The translations under genes were made by a program, and so were the position numbers. Shown here one piece after another: positions 1-11,836 of a stretch of 64,000 nucleotides of DNA. Position 1 is the stretch's first letter. Each line of letters opens with the position of its first letter. The DNA comes from Paracentrotus lividus. Taxonomy: Eukaryota > Echinodermata > Echinoidea > Camarodonta > Echinidae. The stretch covers positions 4,539,744 through 4,603,743 of the forward strand of contig CALNVZ010003435.1 of the NCBI GenBank assembly GCA_940671915.1, written 5' to 3'. The notes under the pieces are model-generated. The model saw only the letters and a list, made by a program, of their open reading frames with translations, did no database searches and had not been told where the DNA came from.

Positions 1-3000
1 ATCATTCAGCTTTTATTTTCTAAAAAGATTGAGGTAATCAATAATTTGTTGAGCAGTTATATCAATATATTATGATCGTTCATGGTAATTGTTCCTGGCA
101 TTCCCTACAGTGTAAGGATAATACTCGACAGTTATTGTTTACCTCTTTTTTGGTAATATCTGGAGATTTGTCTGTTGAAGTCATACTGATTTTGAATGTA
201 AATACTCTTCTGCTTAATCATGTTGTAATTTGATTTTTTTATAATTATTTCTTATTTTTAGAAGATTATATGCATTTTAACTCAATATTCAAAACATCTC
301 GAATAACTCTATATCTCATGTAGATCATGAGACATATCACAATAATAATAAAGAGAAAAGACATTTCAAAAATCCGTCAAACATTTAATAAATAAATAAA
401 TACATATATATGCAATACTATTTTGATCTACTGTTTAGCAACTTCACCCGGAGTAAAACAAACAATCGTCAAATGTGGTGTCCGGTATTTCCCTACAACA
501 AAAAATGAACTGGACTAGCACTTTTCAAATCAACTGCCCCACCCAATACACAGGCTTTGTACAGTGCAAACATCTCCATACAAGTTTGGCCACCCTCCCA
601 CACATGTCCATAAATGCATAAGGATGAAAATAGACGTATGCCCAATTCTATTTTATACCATCATTCTTCTAAAATGTCAATATTTTACATCAGGCCATTT
701 TTCGGCTGCAGAATTTCCTACCTGAACAGATTGTGGTAGTTTCTCGGAGATTTCTTCACTGTTCGTTGTTCGAATACAGTCATTCAATCGCTTCCCCAGA
801 CAGATACCATCCTGACCAATAGATGCCTTATTTTCAACTCAGTTGACTATGTTGCAGCTAGGGCTTGGAACGTGGTGACCGTCCGATATTCCCTACTGTC
901 CGCTATTCCCTAATCTACCTATTACAATGTGATATCTAGCCACACTTGATCTTGGGTGGCACGAAAATATATTATGTCTATATCTCTCTTCTTTGTTTGG
1001 TCAACATGGTCGAGGTCGCTAGGTTATATATTTTGTCAAAAATTCGACGAAGTTTAATTTTTTTCGTTTACAATAATTAATTCTACCCAGTTTTCCGACG
1101 TACGCGGGGGAGGATTGTTCGGATTAATTCGGGTCAATTGCTGCTCCACGTGTCTTTTACTTGTTATTTGTGAATTGGCCAATTGGCGCGCGCGGTGAGT
1201 TGATTCTGCCTTTCTCATTTCGGATCTGTAGTTCTAATTTCTGGTCCGTCCTTTTTGGTAGTTATTTTGATTGGCGCGGGATGTTCAGTCTCTCTTTTTC
1301 ATTTGTACAGTGACCATGTGATTTTATGTTGTTTCGCCGAGCTGCATTAATTCTAATTTTAGAGTGTCAGTGTATATACACTTCTGATTTTATCTGGAAG
1401 AATTAAGACAACTGAGGAGATTATTCCTGACGTCGTAGGTTGATCATCAGTACAGACCGTTGATGAGATTTTCGTAAGAAAAGAAAAAGTGTCGAAATGT
1501 TTATTTTGGGTTTGGTTGTGTCAGGTTTCTCGCTGTCCTTTTATTTTCTTGCTGTGTTAGGTTGTTTTTTTTTTTTTATGTGAGGGAGAATGACGTAATT
1601 CGACAGTGTGAGAGTTTTCCAGTCGAGCTTTAATTGGTATGTTGGTTTGTCTTATTATAGTGTGAATTGAAATTGCGTTATTTGATTTGGATTTGATTGC
1701 TTATCGGTTTTTTGGCTCGTATTATGTTGTATAGATTTTTCACACGGCTTTGTGCTTGTGTGGTGGCCTGTTGTGAGAGAGTATATAATCTGGCATTAGC
1801 TATTTTCACTTTGCGAGCTTTATCTAGTGGATTGTTTTATTATTATTTTTTGCTGGTTATCTTTATATAGTATTTTTAAAATAATTATCGGGATCTGGGT
1901 GGTGAATTCATTTATTTATTTATACCGTTCTTAAAACTTTAATTTTTTTCACTACTTGGTTTTTGTTATAATTTGAGAATGTCACTGTTTCCTTTTTCCA
2001 AATGATTAATCTTATTGACTATGTTACATTCTCTATGTATATCTTATAATAATTTTATCTTTGTTTCTTGTCTTGTCATGGGTAATTTTGCGTACCTTCA
2101 AGCACTTCCTCTTGGATTAATGGGTAAGATGTTCATTTCATCCAGCGTTGTGACTTGAATGATTGTAATTCGAATTTCAAAACTGTGGACCTTGTTATCA
2201 CTTTTGCTCTAGGGGGAGGGCGAGTATGGAATAATCGGGTTATTTTGATAAATGTCTGGAACGATTGAGGGGAAATATATTCCGGCGTGGTTGGGAAGTA
2301 GAATGACGTGTAAAGTGATCAAAGAAATGATATAATTCATTTCTTTTAGTATAGTTTAATTATTAGATTATATCTATTGTCGGGGTGAAGTGAAGTTCAT
2401 ATGGTATTTTATGGTTATCATCATTTTTTTTTTAGTTTTTTTGTAAATGTTCAGTTTAGTTATTATATTTTTATTATTTATGAAATTCTTGTATTAATTT
2501 ATATTTATATTATGTTACAGAATATATTATATCTTTTTTTTTTAATTTGGATTATGAAAGGATATTCTTCTCTGTCATCTTTTTTTTCCTGTATTTTCAT
2601 ACGTTGGTGTAATTCAATTGTACGTTAGGAGGAGGAAAAGAGTTGTGTGTATGAGTGTTTTTGTATGTAATTCTTTATTCTTTTTTTTTTATTGTTTTTT
2701 TTTTTTTTTTCCTTCATTCTGGTAGTTCTCGTTTTTTTTTGTTGTCTTTTTTGGGTTTTTGCTTTTTTTGTTTCTGTTTGTTTTTTTTTGTTTTTTTTTT
2801 AGTTGTTTTTTTCTTGTGTTATTTGTATTTTTTTATGCTTTGTTTTATTTGGGGGTGGTTTTTGCTTGCGTGGGTTTTTGTTTTTGTAGTGTTTTTTATT
2901 TTTATGATGTTGGTTGGTTTTGGTGTTGTGTTTTATTTAATTTAATTATTTTCGGTTTGTTCTTGTTAACTTTTGGTGCCTTCTCCTTGTCCGTTATGGT

Positions 3001-3110
3001 TTGTGCTTTATTGTTTATTAGCTTTTCTTTTGTTTCTAAGATGACATTATTATCCTTTCTTTTGTATCACTTTTACGCAGTCATATGGCCGTATTATTGA
3101 GGGGTAGGGT
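1..3110. repeat. Noisy inverted copy of 3160-5140 (left arm of a large palindrome)
   Basis: Position 1 onward reads as the reverse complement of about 5138 downward. The order of blocks is kept: CCGGTATTCCCTAC words, a segment near 540-700, then a block from about 1570 that matches 3715-3180 reversed and also 7640-8340 directly. Differences from the other copies are mainly one-base insertions and deletions. From about 1500 they become extreme, with many extra T and G, and 2650-2950 is almost pure T/G. This looks like uncorrected long-read error at a contig end rather than biology, although an inverted duplication cannot be excluded. The apparent open frames at 2401-3100 are by-products of T-richness. 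Confidence 0.75.
2650..2950. repeat. T/G low-complexity block
   Basis: Long T runs broken by G, almost no A or C. It encodes only phenylalanine-, cysteine- and valine-rich nonsense on the plus strand. It sits just before the palindrome turn at about 3110. Confidence 0.8.
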
Positions 3111-3159
3111 GAGTGCGTCCATAGAGATTTTTGTTGGCATTTGTTTTGCGGGCATCCAC

Positions 3160-3715
3160 TAGCGTTTTGGTTGTTTCGCCGGAATTTATAACTATTTCCC
3201 CCGTCTGTCCGACATTTTCAAAACATTATCATCTGCCCTCCCTGGACAAGTGATAAGGGTCCCAGTTTTTGAAAATTCGAATTCAATCATTCGTCACCGC
3301 TCGGGATGAATGAACTCTACATTTCCCAAGAGGTGTTTGGGTACGCATTACCCATGACGCGACAGACAATGTAATATTAAGTTTACGTAGAGTGTCATAG
3401 TTCAATGTTAATCTTTGGAAGGAACGTGACATCAAATTTGATTGTTTAAGAACGGATATAATTTTTCACCCGTCCGTTTAATTTTTAAAAAAATAATGAT
3501 ATTTTGTACTAATTATTACATTCATCTGATAGCTCGCGTGAATGCTGCAGTTTAATTACGGGCACAGGCGGCGTGTGAAATCTTTCATAATCAGGTAGCT
3601 ATAATTAATACGATTTCCCTTTCACCAACATTAAGTTAAATTAAAGTGCTGAAACTCACACTGTTGGTGTCATTTCTCCTTCTAAAAAAAAAAAAAAAAA
3701 AAAACACAACACGAA
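3160..3715 (-). repeat. Left long inverted end (block B, reversed) of a ~5 kb element
   Basis: Read on the minus strand, it runs from a T tract and AGAAGGAGAAATGACACC, through CACGCGAGCTATC and GTCATGGGTAATGCGTACCC, to TTATAAATTCCGGCG. The plus strand at 7660-8160 has the same sequence with few changes. Homology stops abruptly at CCGGCG near 3180, where the other copies continue. It therefore looks like one of two long terminal inverted repeats whose outer part was lost at the junction near 3110-3160. No coding potential is evident. Confidence 0.65.
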
Positions 3716-4264
3716 ATAGATAAAGGACACGACCTGCCAAACCAAAATAAACATTTCGACACTTTCTTTTCTTGACGAAAAATCTCAATCAACGTCTGTT
3801 TCTGACTGATGTCACCTACGACGTCAGGAATAATTCTCCTCAGTGTCTTAATTGCTTCCAGTATAATAGAGTGTTTTCACCTGCACTCTTTGAGAATTAA
3901 TGCAGCTCGACATTCACACATGGTCACTGTAATGTTAAGAGGCTGATTCATCCGGCAATCAGACACAAAAAGGAGGCCAGAAATTAGCTACAGACGGGTG
4001 AGGAAAAGGCGACTCTACTCTCCCGCGCGCCCTACTGGCCATTCACAAATCAAGTAAAGTACAGTGGAGGCATGACCCGTTAATCCGAACCTCCCCGGTA
4101 CGTGGAAACTGGTAATTATATTGTAATACGAAAAAATTAAAGCTTCGTCGATTTTTGAAATATATAAACCTAGCGCCTCGACCATGTTGGACCAAAACAA
4201 GAAGAGAGAATAGACAAATTATTTTCGTGTCCACAGATCAAGTGTGGCTAAGTTCACATTTGTA

Positions 4265-5250
4265 TAGGGTAGATGTAGGGAATAGCGGACAGTAGGGAAT
4301 ATCGAATTGGACGGTCACACATGTCCAGCCTAGCTGCCAACATACAGAATAACTGAGTTGAAATACAGGATCTATTGGTAGGTGGTCTGTTCTGGGAAGT
4401 TGAATGCTGTATTCGACAACAACAAGTGAGAAATCTCCGAAGAAAAACTACCACAATATCTGTCAGGTAGGAAAATTTTCAGCCTGAAAAATGGCCTGAT
4501 GTAAATTGACATTTTAGAGAATGTGGATGGTATAAAATAGAATTGGGGCATGACGTCTATTTCATGCATTATGGACATGTGTTGGAGGGTGGCCAAACGT
4601 GTATGGAGTGTTTTGCACTGTATACAAAGCCGTGTGTATTGGGGTGGCAGTTTGTTAGAAGTGCTAGTCAGTCATTTTTTTGTGTAGGGAATACCGGACA
4701 CCAACATTGGACGATTGTTTGTTTTACTTCCGGGTTGAGTTGCTAAACATGTAGATCAATAGTATTGCATATATAATGTATTATATTTATTTATTAAATT
4801 GTTTGACGATTTTGAAATGTCTATTTCTCTTTATTTTATTGTGATATGTCATGATCTACATGAGATATAGAGTTAATTCTGAGTGTTTTGAAATTTTGTA
4901 GTAAAATGCATATAATCTTCTAAAAATGAATAATGTTATAAATCATACAAACATGTTAAGCAGATGGTTTACATTCAAATCAGTGCTTCCAGAAATCTCT
5001 ATACCAAAAAAGGGTAAAAACATACTGTCCGGTATTTCCTCACTGTAGGGAATGCCGGACAATTTCCATGACGTCATTATTTGCATATAACTGCCCAACA
5101 AATATTTGATTACTCAAATTTTTTTGGAAATAAAGCTGAATGATGTAGCTGAGCAATGAGAATCTTTTTTTCTTTTGTGATTTTATTGTTTTCATGTCCT
5201 AATTAAGCAAATGAGCTTAAGTGGCCCGGTTATTTCCTACATCTACCCTA
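4265..5250. mobile_element. ~1 kb non-autonomous element with TAGGGTAGATGTAGG ends and iterated CCGGAC words
   Basis: A perfect 15-base inverted repeat, TAGGGTAGATGTAGG, stands at 4265-4279 and reversed at 5236-5250. If the outer TA is the target duplication, the element starts with GGGTAG. Inside are about six copies in both orientations of a word close to GTAGGGAATACCGGAC (near 4275, 4292, 4685, 5027 reversed, 5044, 5228 reversed). No transposase is present. The element is nested in the larger inverted-end element, and a noisy reversed partial copy lies at 1-940. Superfamily not assigned. Confidence 0.6.
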
Positions 5251-7555
5251 CTTAGACCAAATATTGAATCACATGTTTATTCAAGCAATTAATTATTTAG
5301 GTTATGTACAACTTCGAAGTGCGAGGTCAATTTTTGCACAATGCATTTAAAACTAATCCATACTGGTCATTTCAATATTCTTATACTCAACCCTACTTTC
5401 TTTCTCTATATTCCCTATGAATTATAATAAAAAATAGATACTTTGTCTGTAACACGTTTTTACAAACATAGAGTCATTTTCATGCACATTCCCGATGAAA
5501 TTTGGACGTTTTTTTGTATAACGTGTGGAAAATGGTTGTTGAAGCTAATTTTGATGAACACCTTACATCATGCATGTGGTAGCTTTTGGTTTATTACAGA
5601 AACAACTGTCATCCCTTTACACAACCACAAAAACCAGGGCAGGGTTTAATAGTCATCAACATGATTAACATGATTAGTACAGCACAGGCCTTGTAAAAAT
5701 AGGATTTTTTTTTATAAAGGGGTGGGGTTCGACTTTTTTAAAAATTGGACCTAGAGGCGCGAAGCGGGAGCGAAATTTGCCACCGACGCTAAATCCTGAG
5801 AACAGTGCAAATTTTGTCTCCTTACTATTCTTACTTAAACTCCTTCTCAAAATGATAATATCCCATGCCCACCCCTTTCCCTCCCCCTCCTTTTTTTATG
5901 TGAGCCGAAGTGGGAGTTGCAATGAAAAATATTGTTAACAAAAAAAAAAATATAATATAAAAGAAATCCCTACAAAATGACTTGTATGAAATTTTAATTT
6001 TTTTTGTTGAAATGATAACCCCTAAATATAAGTCCATACGAGAGCCAAGCGCGAGCAGAATGTTTTCATATTATGAAGGCCTATGAACCCAGACCGGACT
6101 GCCCCCTTCCTCGTTGAGGGTCTAAATCATGAAATATCTGGTGATTCCAGTGTGCAGGACTGCTTGCTAGCCCGGCCCGGCCACCTGCCCTGAGAAGAAA
6201 GAAAATTATTTACAACCACATTAATACGGCATCCCTTACAGTTTATTTTCAAAGGGGGGCTTTCCGTTCGTCTTGCTTGTTCAAGCTTTATGAATTTAGT
6301 TTGCATGATATAGGCCTACTGTGATAAATATTTCTTTATAAATCAGCAATCTTTTCGTTTTTCAGGGGTTTCTTTTGTTGCTTTTTGAGAAAAGTATACC
6401 TGACCTATGGTGTCTTCAAATAATGTTGCACTCTTATTTGTTTCGTTTGCATGTATTTTTCACCTCTCTGCAACTTTATGTTATAAATATTCGTGTATAA
6501 AGCTACGTTCATGGGTGTATTTTGTTCCATTTCTTGAATTAGAAAAAAAAACATAAACAGATTTATTTTGGAGAGACGGCACGTATAATCGCGTAGACAA
6601 GAATAGGAAAAAAGTGCAAGAATAGCCAGGAAATATTTGCAGGTGAAAATGAGAAACATTATTCGTGGTCATAACGGTCGCCTAAAAAGAAGAACAAGGG
6701 TTCCACTGGTGGAACAACAAAAGTATGTTTTATATATCTTGGACGTAGCATTGTTGCGCTACAAACGCGTTTTGAGAATATATATTAGCTGATCCTCACT
6801 GGTTGCACATGGATTGAATTGTCAATGGGATGCGCGCCGTATCAAGAATAACGCAGTCCACTCGTCGAATATCGAATATCCTGTATATCAATAATTTGAT
6901 ATTATGGCGGCAGCTACAAGTGAGGCAAAATTCTTTGCTTTATTACCTCGGTATTATTCCGAACCCATTGACGATCTCTCTCGTACATGAGATTCGTTGT
7001 TGTACCATCTTGGTGTTTCAGAGATAAGGACTCCCGTCAGAACGAAGGAATAGAGTTCAACTGATCAAGGGAATACGTGTCAATTACTCCGGGTCTTTGT
7101 TAGCACAATGATAATCGTCATAATGAAGCGCAAAGTCCGTGCAACAATTAGTAGAAATTTTGTTTTCTCTCCTCTCTCTTTTTTTTAAAATAATATTGGA
7201 TCTGGGAGCTTGTTTTGAGCGGTCGGTGTCATTGGGTTGATTCGATGTGAAAAACAAACATATTATTATTGATAAGAATGGAATACATATATTATATATA
7301 TATTAATATATATATATATATTATATTTTATGAATTCGCAAATCTGCCATCTGGATCGTAAGATAGGTCTAGGACAACTACCCCCTTGACAAATAACCCC
7401 CGAATAACTACCACCCTGCTAAATTTTGCGCACCTGACTCTAAACACATACCCTAACCGTATTTCTAGGGTACTTGTTCCGGTAATTGGGGTCAGTTTGT
7501 TCCTGATACATGTAAGATTAATAGACGAATGTAATTGTGAAAGTTAATCTTCTTG
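5251..7555. other. Gene-free interior of the 3.2-8.3 kb element
   Basis: No credible exon is seen. It holds two degenerate GCGCGAAGCG-type words (5756-5776 and around 6046), C-rich and T-rich runs at 5868-5897, A tracts at 5940-5950, and a (TA)n stretch at about 7280-7330. 7375-7435 has several short C-runs spaced by AT-rich sequence. Confidence 0.6.
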
Positions 7556-7632
7556 GGAGAGAGAGAGAGAGAGAGACATGAGAGAGAGATGAGACAGAAA
7601 GGAAGAGAAAGAGACAGAGACAGAGATAAAGA
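7556..7632 (+). repeat. (GA)n purine microsatellite
   Basis: GA dinucleotides grading into GAGACAGA repeats, purines on the plus strand. It directly precedes the right long inverted end at 7640. Confidence 0.9.
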
Positions 7633-7639
7633 TAATGTA

Positions 7640-8340
7640 TCTAGTGTTGTTGTTTTTTTTTTTTTAGAGAGGGAGAAATGACACCACAGGTGTGAGTTTT
7701 CAGCACTTTAATTTACTTAAGGTGAAAGGGAAATCGTATTAATTATAGCTACCTGATTATGAAAGATTTCACACGGCCGCTGTGCCGTTTAATAAACTGC
7801 AGCATTTCACGCGAGCTATCATGAATGTATAATATGTACAAAATATCATTATTTTTTAAAATTAAACGACGGGTGAAAAATTATTCCGTTCTTAAACAAT
7901 CAAATTTGATGTCACGTTCCTTCCAAAGATTAACATTGAACTATGACACTCTACGTAAACTTAATATTACATTGTCTGCGTCATGGGTAATGCGTACCCA
8001 ACACCCCTCTTGGGAAATGGTAGAGTTCATTCATCCCGAGCGGTGACGAATGATTGAATTCGAATTTCAAAAACTGGGACCGTTATCACTTTGCTCAGGG
8101 GGAGGGCAGATGATAATGTTTTGAAAATGTCGGAACAGAGGGGAAATTATAAATTCCGGCGTGTTGGGAGTAGAATGACGGGAAAGTGATACAAAAGAAA
8201 GGATAAATGTCATCTTTAGAAGAAAAGGAATAACAATCGGGGGAAGGAAGTACAAGGATTATTTATCATCATTTTAAAATAAAACAGAAATATAAAGAAA
8301 TGAAGGTATGATCTCAATTATTGGGTATTAATAATTTGAT
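7640..8340 (+). repeat. Right long inverted end (blocks B and C)
   Basis: Clean copy of block B (about 7660-8160), plus block C (8160-8340), which begins TGTTGGGAGTAGAATGACGGG. Block B is the reverse complement of 3180-3700. Both B and C occur, garbled, at 1570-2560. The open frames across it are not conserved between copies, so it is non-coding repeat DNA. Confidence 0.65.
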
Positions 8341-8748
8341 AAGATAATATGTGTTTCCCATGACAAGTGAAAAAACTCTATTTGATCTTCCTCGCAATTC
8401 CCTCGGGAAGATATCAATCATTTCAAGAGTTAGCATGGTTAGGATTCGTATAAACACGTATCATTCTTGGAGTCAGAGGAACTCCTGGCATGTATTTATT
8501 TTATTATATTTAATGATCTTAAATGAGTGGATGTGTCCTGTTTGCATGAGGCGAATGACCTCAAATCTTTATGAGACATTCCAATTGATGAAGATTATAA
8601 AGCATATAGAGGTGAACAATTATCCACGCTGAACTTTAATATAATCTTATAATTTTAATCTATCTTTATCATTCCATTCGAAAGTGTAAACTTTTCTTTT
8701 CCTTTTCACCTAAATGCCTACTAGTAATATAATTTTTGTGTTAGAACT
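8341..8748. other. No gene seen
   Basis: AT-rich sequence with one short open frame at 8351-8632 of unremarkable composition. Nothing else is visible. Block C may continue a little way into this stretch. Confidence 0.5.
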
Positions 8749-8978
8749 ATACACTGTGAAAAAAAAGCTGCGTAAATTTACAGCCAATCTGATGGCAACA
8801 GAGTCGCCATCGATTCAGATGAAAAAATACAGCTATATTGCTGTTCTTTTTCCTATACATATTATTACCAGGAGTGATTAAAAAACAAAACTATCAAAAT
8901 TGCTGTATTTAGTTAGAACGGAGCAAATCTGTATTTTTATTTCTGTAAAAATACATTTTTTTTTTTTACAGTGTAGCC
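8749..8978. mobile_element. MITE with CACTGT(G)AAAAAAAA ends and TA duplication
   Basis: The left end reads TA-CACTGTGAAAAAAAA; the right end, reversed, reads TA-CACTGTAAAAAAAA. Between them the word AATACAG or its reverse CTGTATT recurs in both orientations (AAATACAGC, TTGCTGT, GCTGTATTTAG, TCTGTATTT, CTGTAAAAATAC). About 225 bp with no coding capacity. It shares the CACTG end and TA flank with the elements at 15924 and 60771. Confidence 0.75.
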
Positions 8979-9340
8979 GTATATCTCTTAACCACCAAAG
9001 ATATGTTTAATGCTGATATTCAAATTTGACAAGAGAATTGTTCCCAGTATACAGACAGAAATAACGTGAATTTAAAAAAAATTATATACGGGTTGTTGGA
9101 TATGTTATTTCTCCATGGGCATGAGTATTTAATATTATAATAAACGTCATCGTATTTCATTCATTTTATAGCTATGAATGTGAATTCAATTTTATTTTCT
9201 TTTAAAATACATTGCACAGCTGAACTGTATAAGCTCTCAAACACCTTGGGATTCACTTAGTTGTTTTATAATAAAATGTATTAAAAATAGCATTGTTAAT
9301 CTAGTAAGTTTGACAAATTTAATAGGAGAAAATCATAATA
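8979..9340. other. No gene seen
   Basis: AT-rich sequence between two MITEs. No open frame, RNA gene or repeat is evident. Confidence 0.5.
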
Positions 9341-9596
9341 ACAGAGATGCCAACCGTTACGGAATAATTATAACATTATAAGCCAAATAGTTAAAACAGC
9401 TGAAACAACTGTTTTGTTAACAAGAGAAAGAAAACTATTGATTTGAACGCATTCCCAAAATTGAATGACGGAGCAAATGTTATTATTCATGCTTTCTCTA
9501 GTGAGAAGTCAATGATTTTAGCTGTTCTAACTATTTGGGTTATTTGCGTTCTAATTTCTAATGTTATAATTATTCCGTAACGGTTGGCATCTCTGT
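9341..9596. mobile_element. MITE with long inverted ends starting ACAGAGATGCCAACCG
   Basis: Left 9341-9378 and right 9559-9596 are inverted copies that begin ACAGAGATGCCAACCGTTAC and run on through an AT-rich stretch of about 18 bases. Weaker homology extends inward to AAATAGTTARAACAGCT on both sides. Flanks are AT-rich (ATAATA on both sides), so the target duplication is ambiguous. The start resembles hAT-type ends, but the superfamily is not settled. The minus-strand open frame across it is a by-product. Confidence 0.75.
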
Positions 9597-10521
9597 AATA
9601 ATATAGATTAATATAGATTTGAGCTATATCCAATTGTATATAGTACCTCCAATATATAATAAGTATGGTATGCACATGATCGTAAACCAAAATCACACCA
9701 TTAATCATCAAAGCAATCAAAATAAAGATCAAGATTAAATTAAGAGAGAAAAAAAAATGGTATAAAATATTTTATTGTTTTTGCATCGTTTTCTTGGTAT
9801 TTTGCGGGTATGGCAGTTCAAAAAAGTTTTCTTTGTCTTTTGAACTTTTGCTTTGTTAATTTGTCAACATTTCATATTTGTCAAAATCTTAGCCTGTAAT
9901 TTGAAGGGAGGGGAGGGGTCAATAACCACAACGCACTTTACCGGAAAACACGGAGCTTGTCATAAGACCATGTGTAGCTGTCAAAAGGGAAATTGGGCAA
10001 AGCTTTTCAGCATTATGATGCATGGGCTTCCTATAAATCATCGTATTTCGAACATGGAAGATATCAGAGGAAATTGATTTAACTAAGAGAACGAGCAAGT
10101 ATTGGTGTCGTTAAACGTTTCCAGAAAAAACATGCTATTTTAAGAAACTGAAGATCACCCTTCATCCCGCTAGAAAAATGCACCACTTTGGCCAGCCCAC
10201 CCCTCCAAATACACAAAACACTGAAGAAGAAAAAAAAAAAAAAAGGAAAGAAAAAAAAAAATGTTTAGCGGCCTGCCTTCGTGGTGGAATAAAATGAGGG
10301 GGGGGGGAAGCCTTTTTTCATGGTGGCCGTCTAAAACATTTTCCAAACCGGCCGGCTTATTTTTCAAAATAGCCGCTAGCTTAAAAAAGAAAAGAAGAAG
10401 AAGAAGAAAGTGTCCTAATTAGACACTGGATATGGCATAAGCTTTATATGAAATACAATTTTTTTGGGAAAAGTTCATACTTTTTGTTTTAGTACATTTT
10501 AGTAAGATGACAAAACTTGCA

Positions 10522-10553
<32 letters not shown>

Positions 10554-11670
10554 CAGAGGCCCTAAGAACAGAAGAAAGCGGGAACATGTATTTTTTTTTC
10601 TTTCAATGCGGCCTCATGAAAAAAAAAACAACACGAAAACACTAATGTCATTATATAAGTTTTAACTAGAAATTGTGGCTTCCAGGTTTAATAACTAGTG
10701 GTTGATTTTATTTTTAATAGGTGTGAGTTTTAACTTCGATTGGTAATGTAGCATTATACAATTCTGCAAAATAATCATTATGATAACTTTTCGCAGTAGC
10801 AAGTGAAATACTATGCAACAATTATCTTTCCATTTTCATAATTTATGGGCCTAGGACTCTTCTAGTGAGAGAGACAGGCGAAGGGGGAGAATCTTGAGTA
10901 TACCTTAATAAAAAAATTTAAAAAAGGTGTTATATTTAGTGTATGTTTCATGATTAGCGTGAGAAAAATGATTTACGAGCACCGACTGTTGTAGTGAAAG
11001 GATGAGGTGTGAATGTGAACATAAGGCTCATGGCCAACCACATTGGTGTATCCAGCAAATTATCAAAATGGGGTGGAGGGGCGGGAGAGGGGGAGGGGTC
11101 CTCTCTGGCTTGGGAATACTTCCAGGTAGCCGTTAGTGCCCTATGCGGTCTTTATTTTGAGGAGGAGGTATATTGTGTAATAACAGTAATCATTAATAGT
11201 ATTTATAGTGCACATTTTCTTACATAAAATAATATAAAAAGCATTTCAAGGGGCAGCCTAGGGATGCTGAGACCCTGAATACGCCACTTAATAATTTCTA
11301 AGATTAACTTTAATGAACACTTTGACACCAGGACTGACTAGACACTCACCCGACATCAAGGACAATTTGCAGAGAGGTATAAAGGGGATGAAAATGTTAA
11401 GGTTAAAAATGATATGAGAGATTATGTATACATGAATACATCAAACGGAAGGACGTAGATTACTCATAAGAGACACAGGAAAACAATAAAACATTATGGT
11501 AATATCAAACTCGTAATGTTGCAGGTCGAATATAAAGTACTGACAACTTTATCAAAGAATATCAATGGATATAATCGTTATGAACTTATGAAGTAAAAAT
11601 AACATCATTGGATATAAGTGTTATGAAATGTTTATAAATAAGATTATAGGGAGCGGTTAGATAAGTAATA
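9597..11670. other. Gene-free stretch with low-complexity tracts
   Basis: Contains A-rich purine tracts (10228-10261), a G run at about 10300-10309, GAA repeats near 10392-10409 and (AAAAC)n at 10521-10553. Short open frames here show no coding character. Confidence 0.55.
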
Positions 11671-11795
11671 GAGAAGGGAGAAGAGAGAGAGAGAGATAGG
11701 GAGAGGAATGATATACAGAAAATGAATGGGAGTGAGATGGAGAGATAGAGAGAGAGAGATATAAATAGAGATGAAGAGAGAGAGAGAGAGAGAGA

Positions 11796-11835
<40 letters not shown>
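11671..11835 (+). repeat. (GA)n microsatellite
   Basis: Interrupted GA repeat, purines on the plus strand, about 165 bp. The serine/leucine-rich frames on the minus strand are translations of CT repeats. Confidence 0.95.

Positions 11836-11836
<1 letters not shown>

Noticed and set aside
2401..3100. Open frames rich in phenylalanine, cysteine and valine, resembling membrane proteins
   Set aside because: They are translations of T/G-inflated noisy sequence and are absent from the clean copy of the same block.
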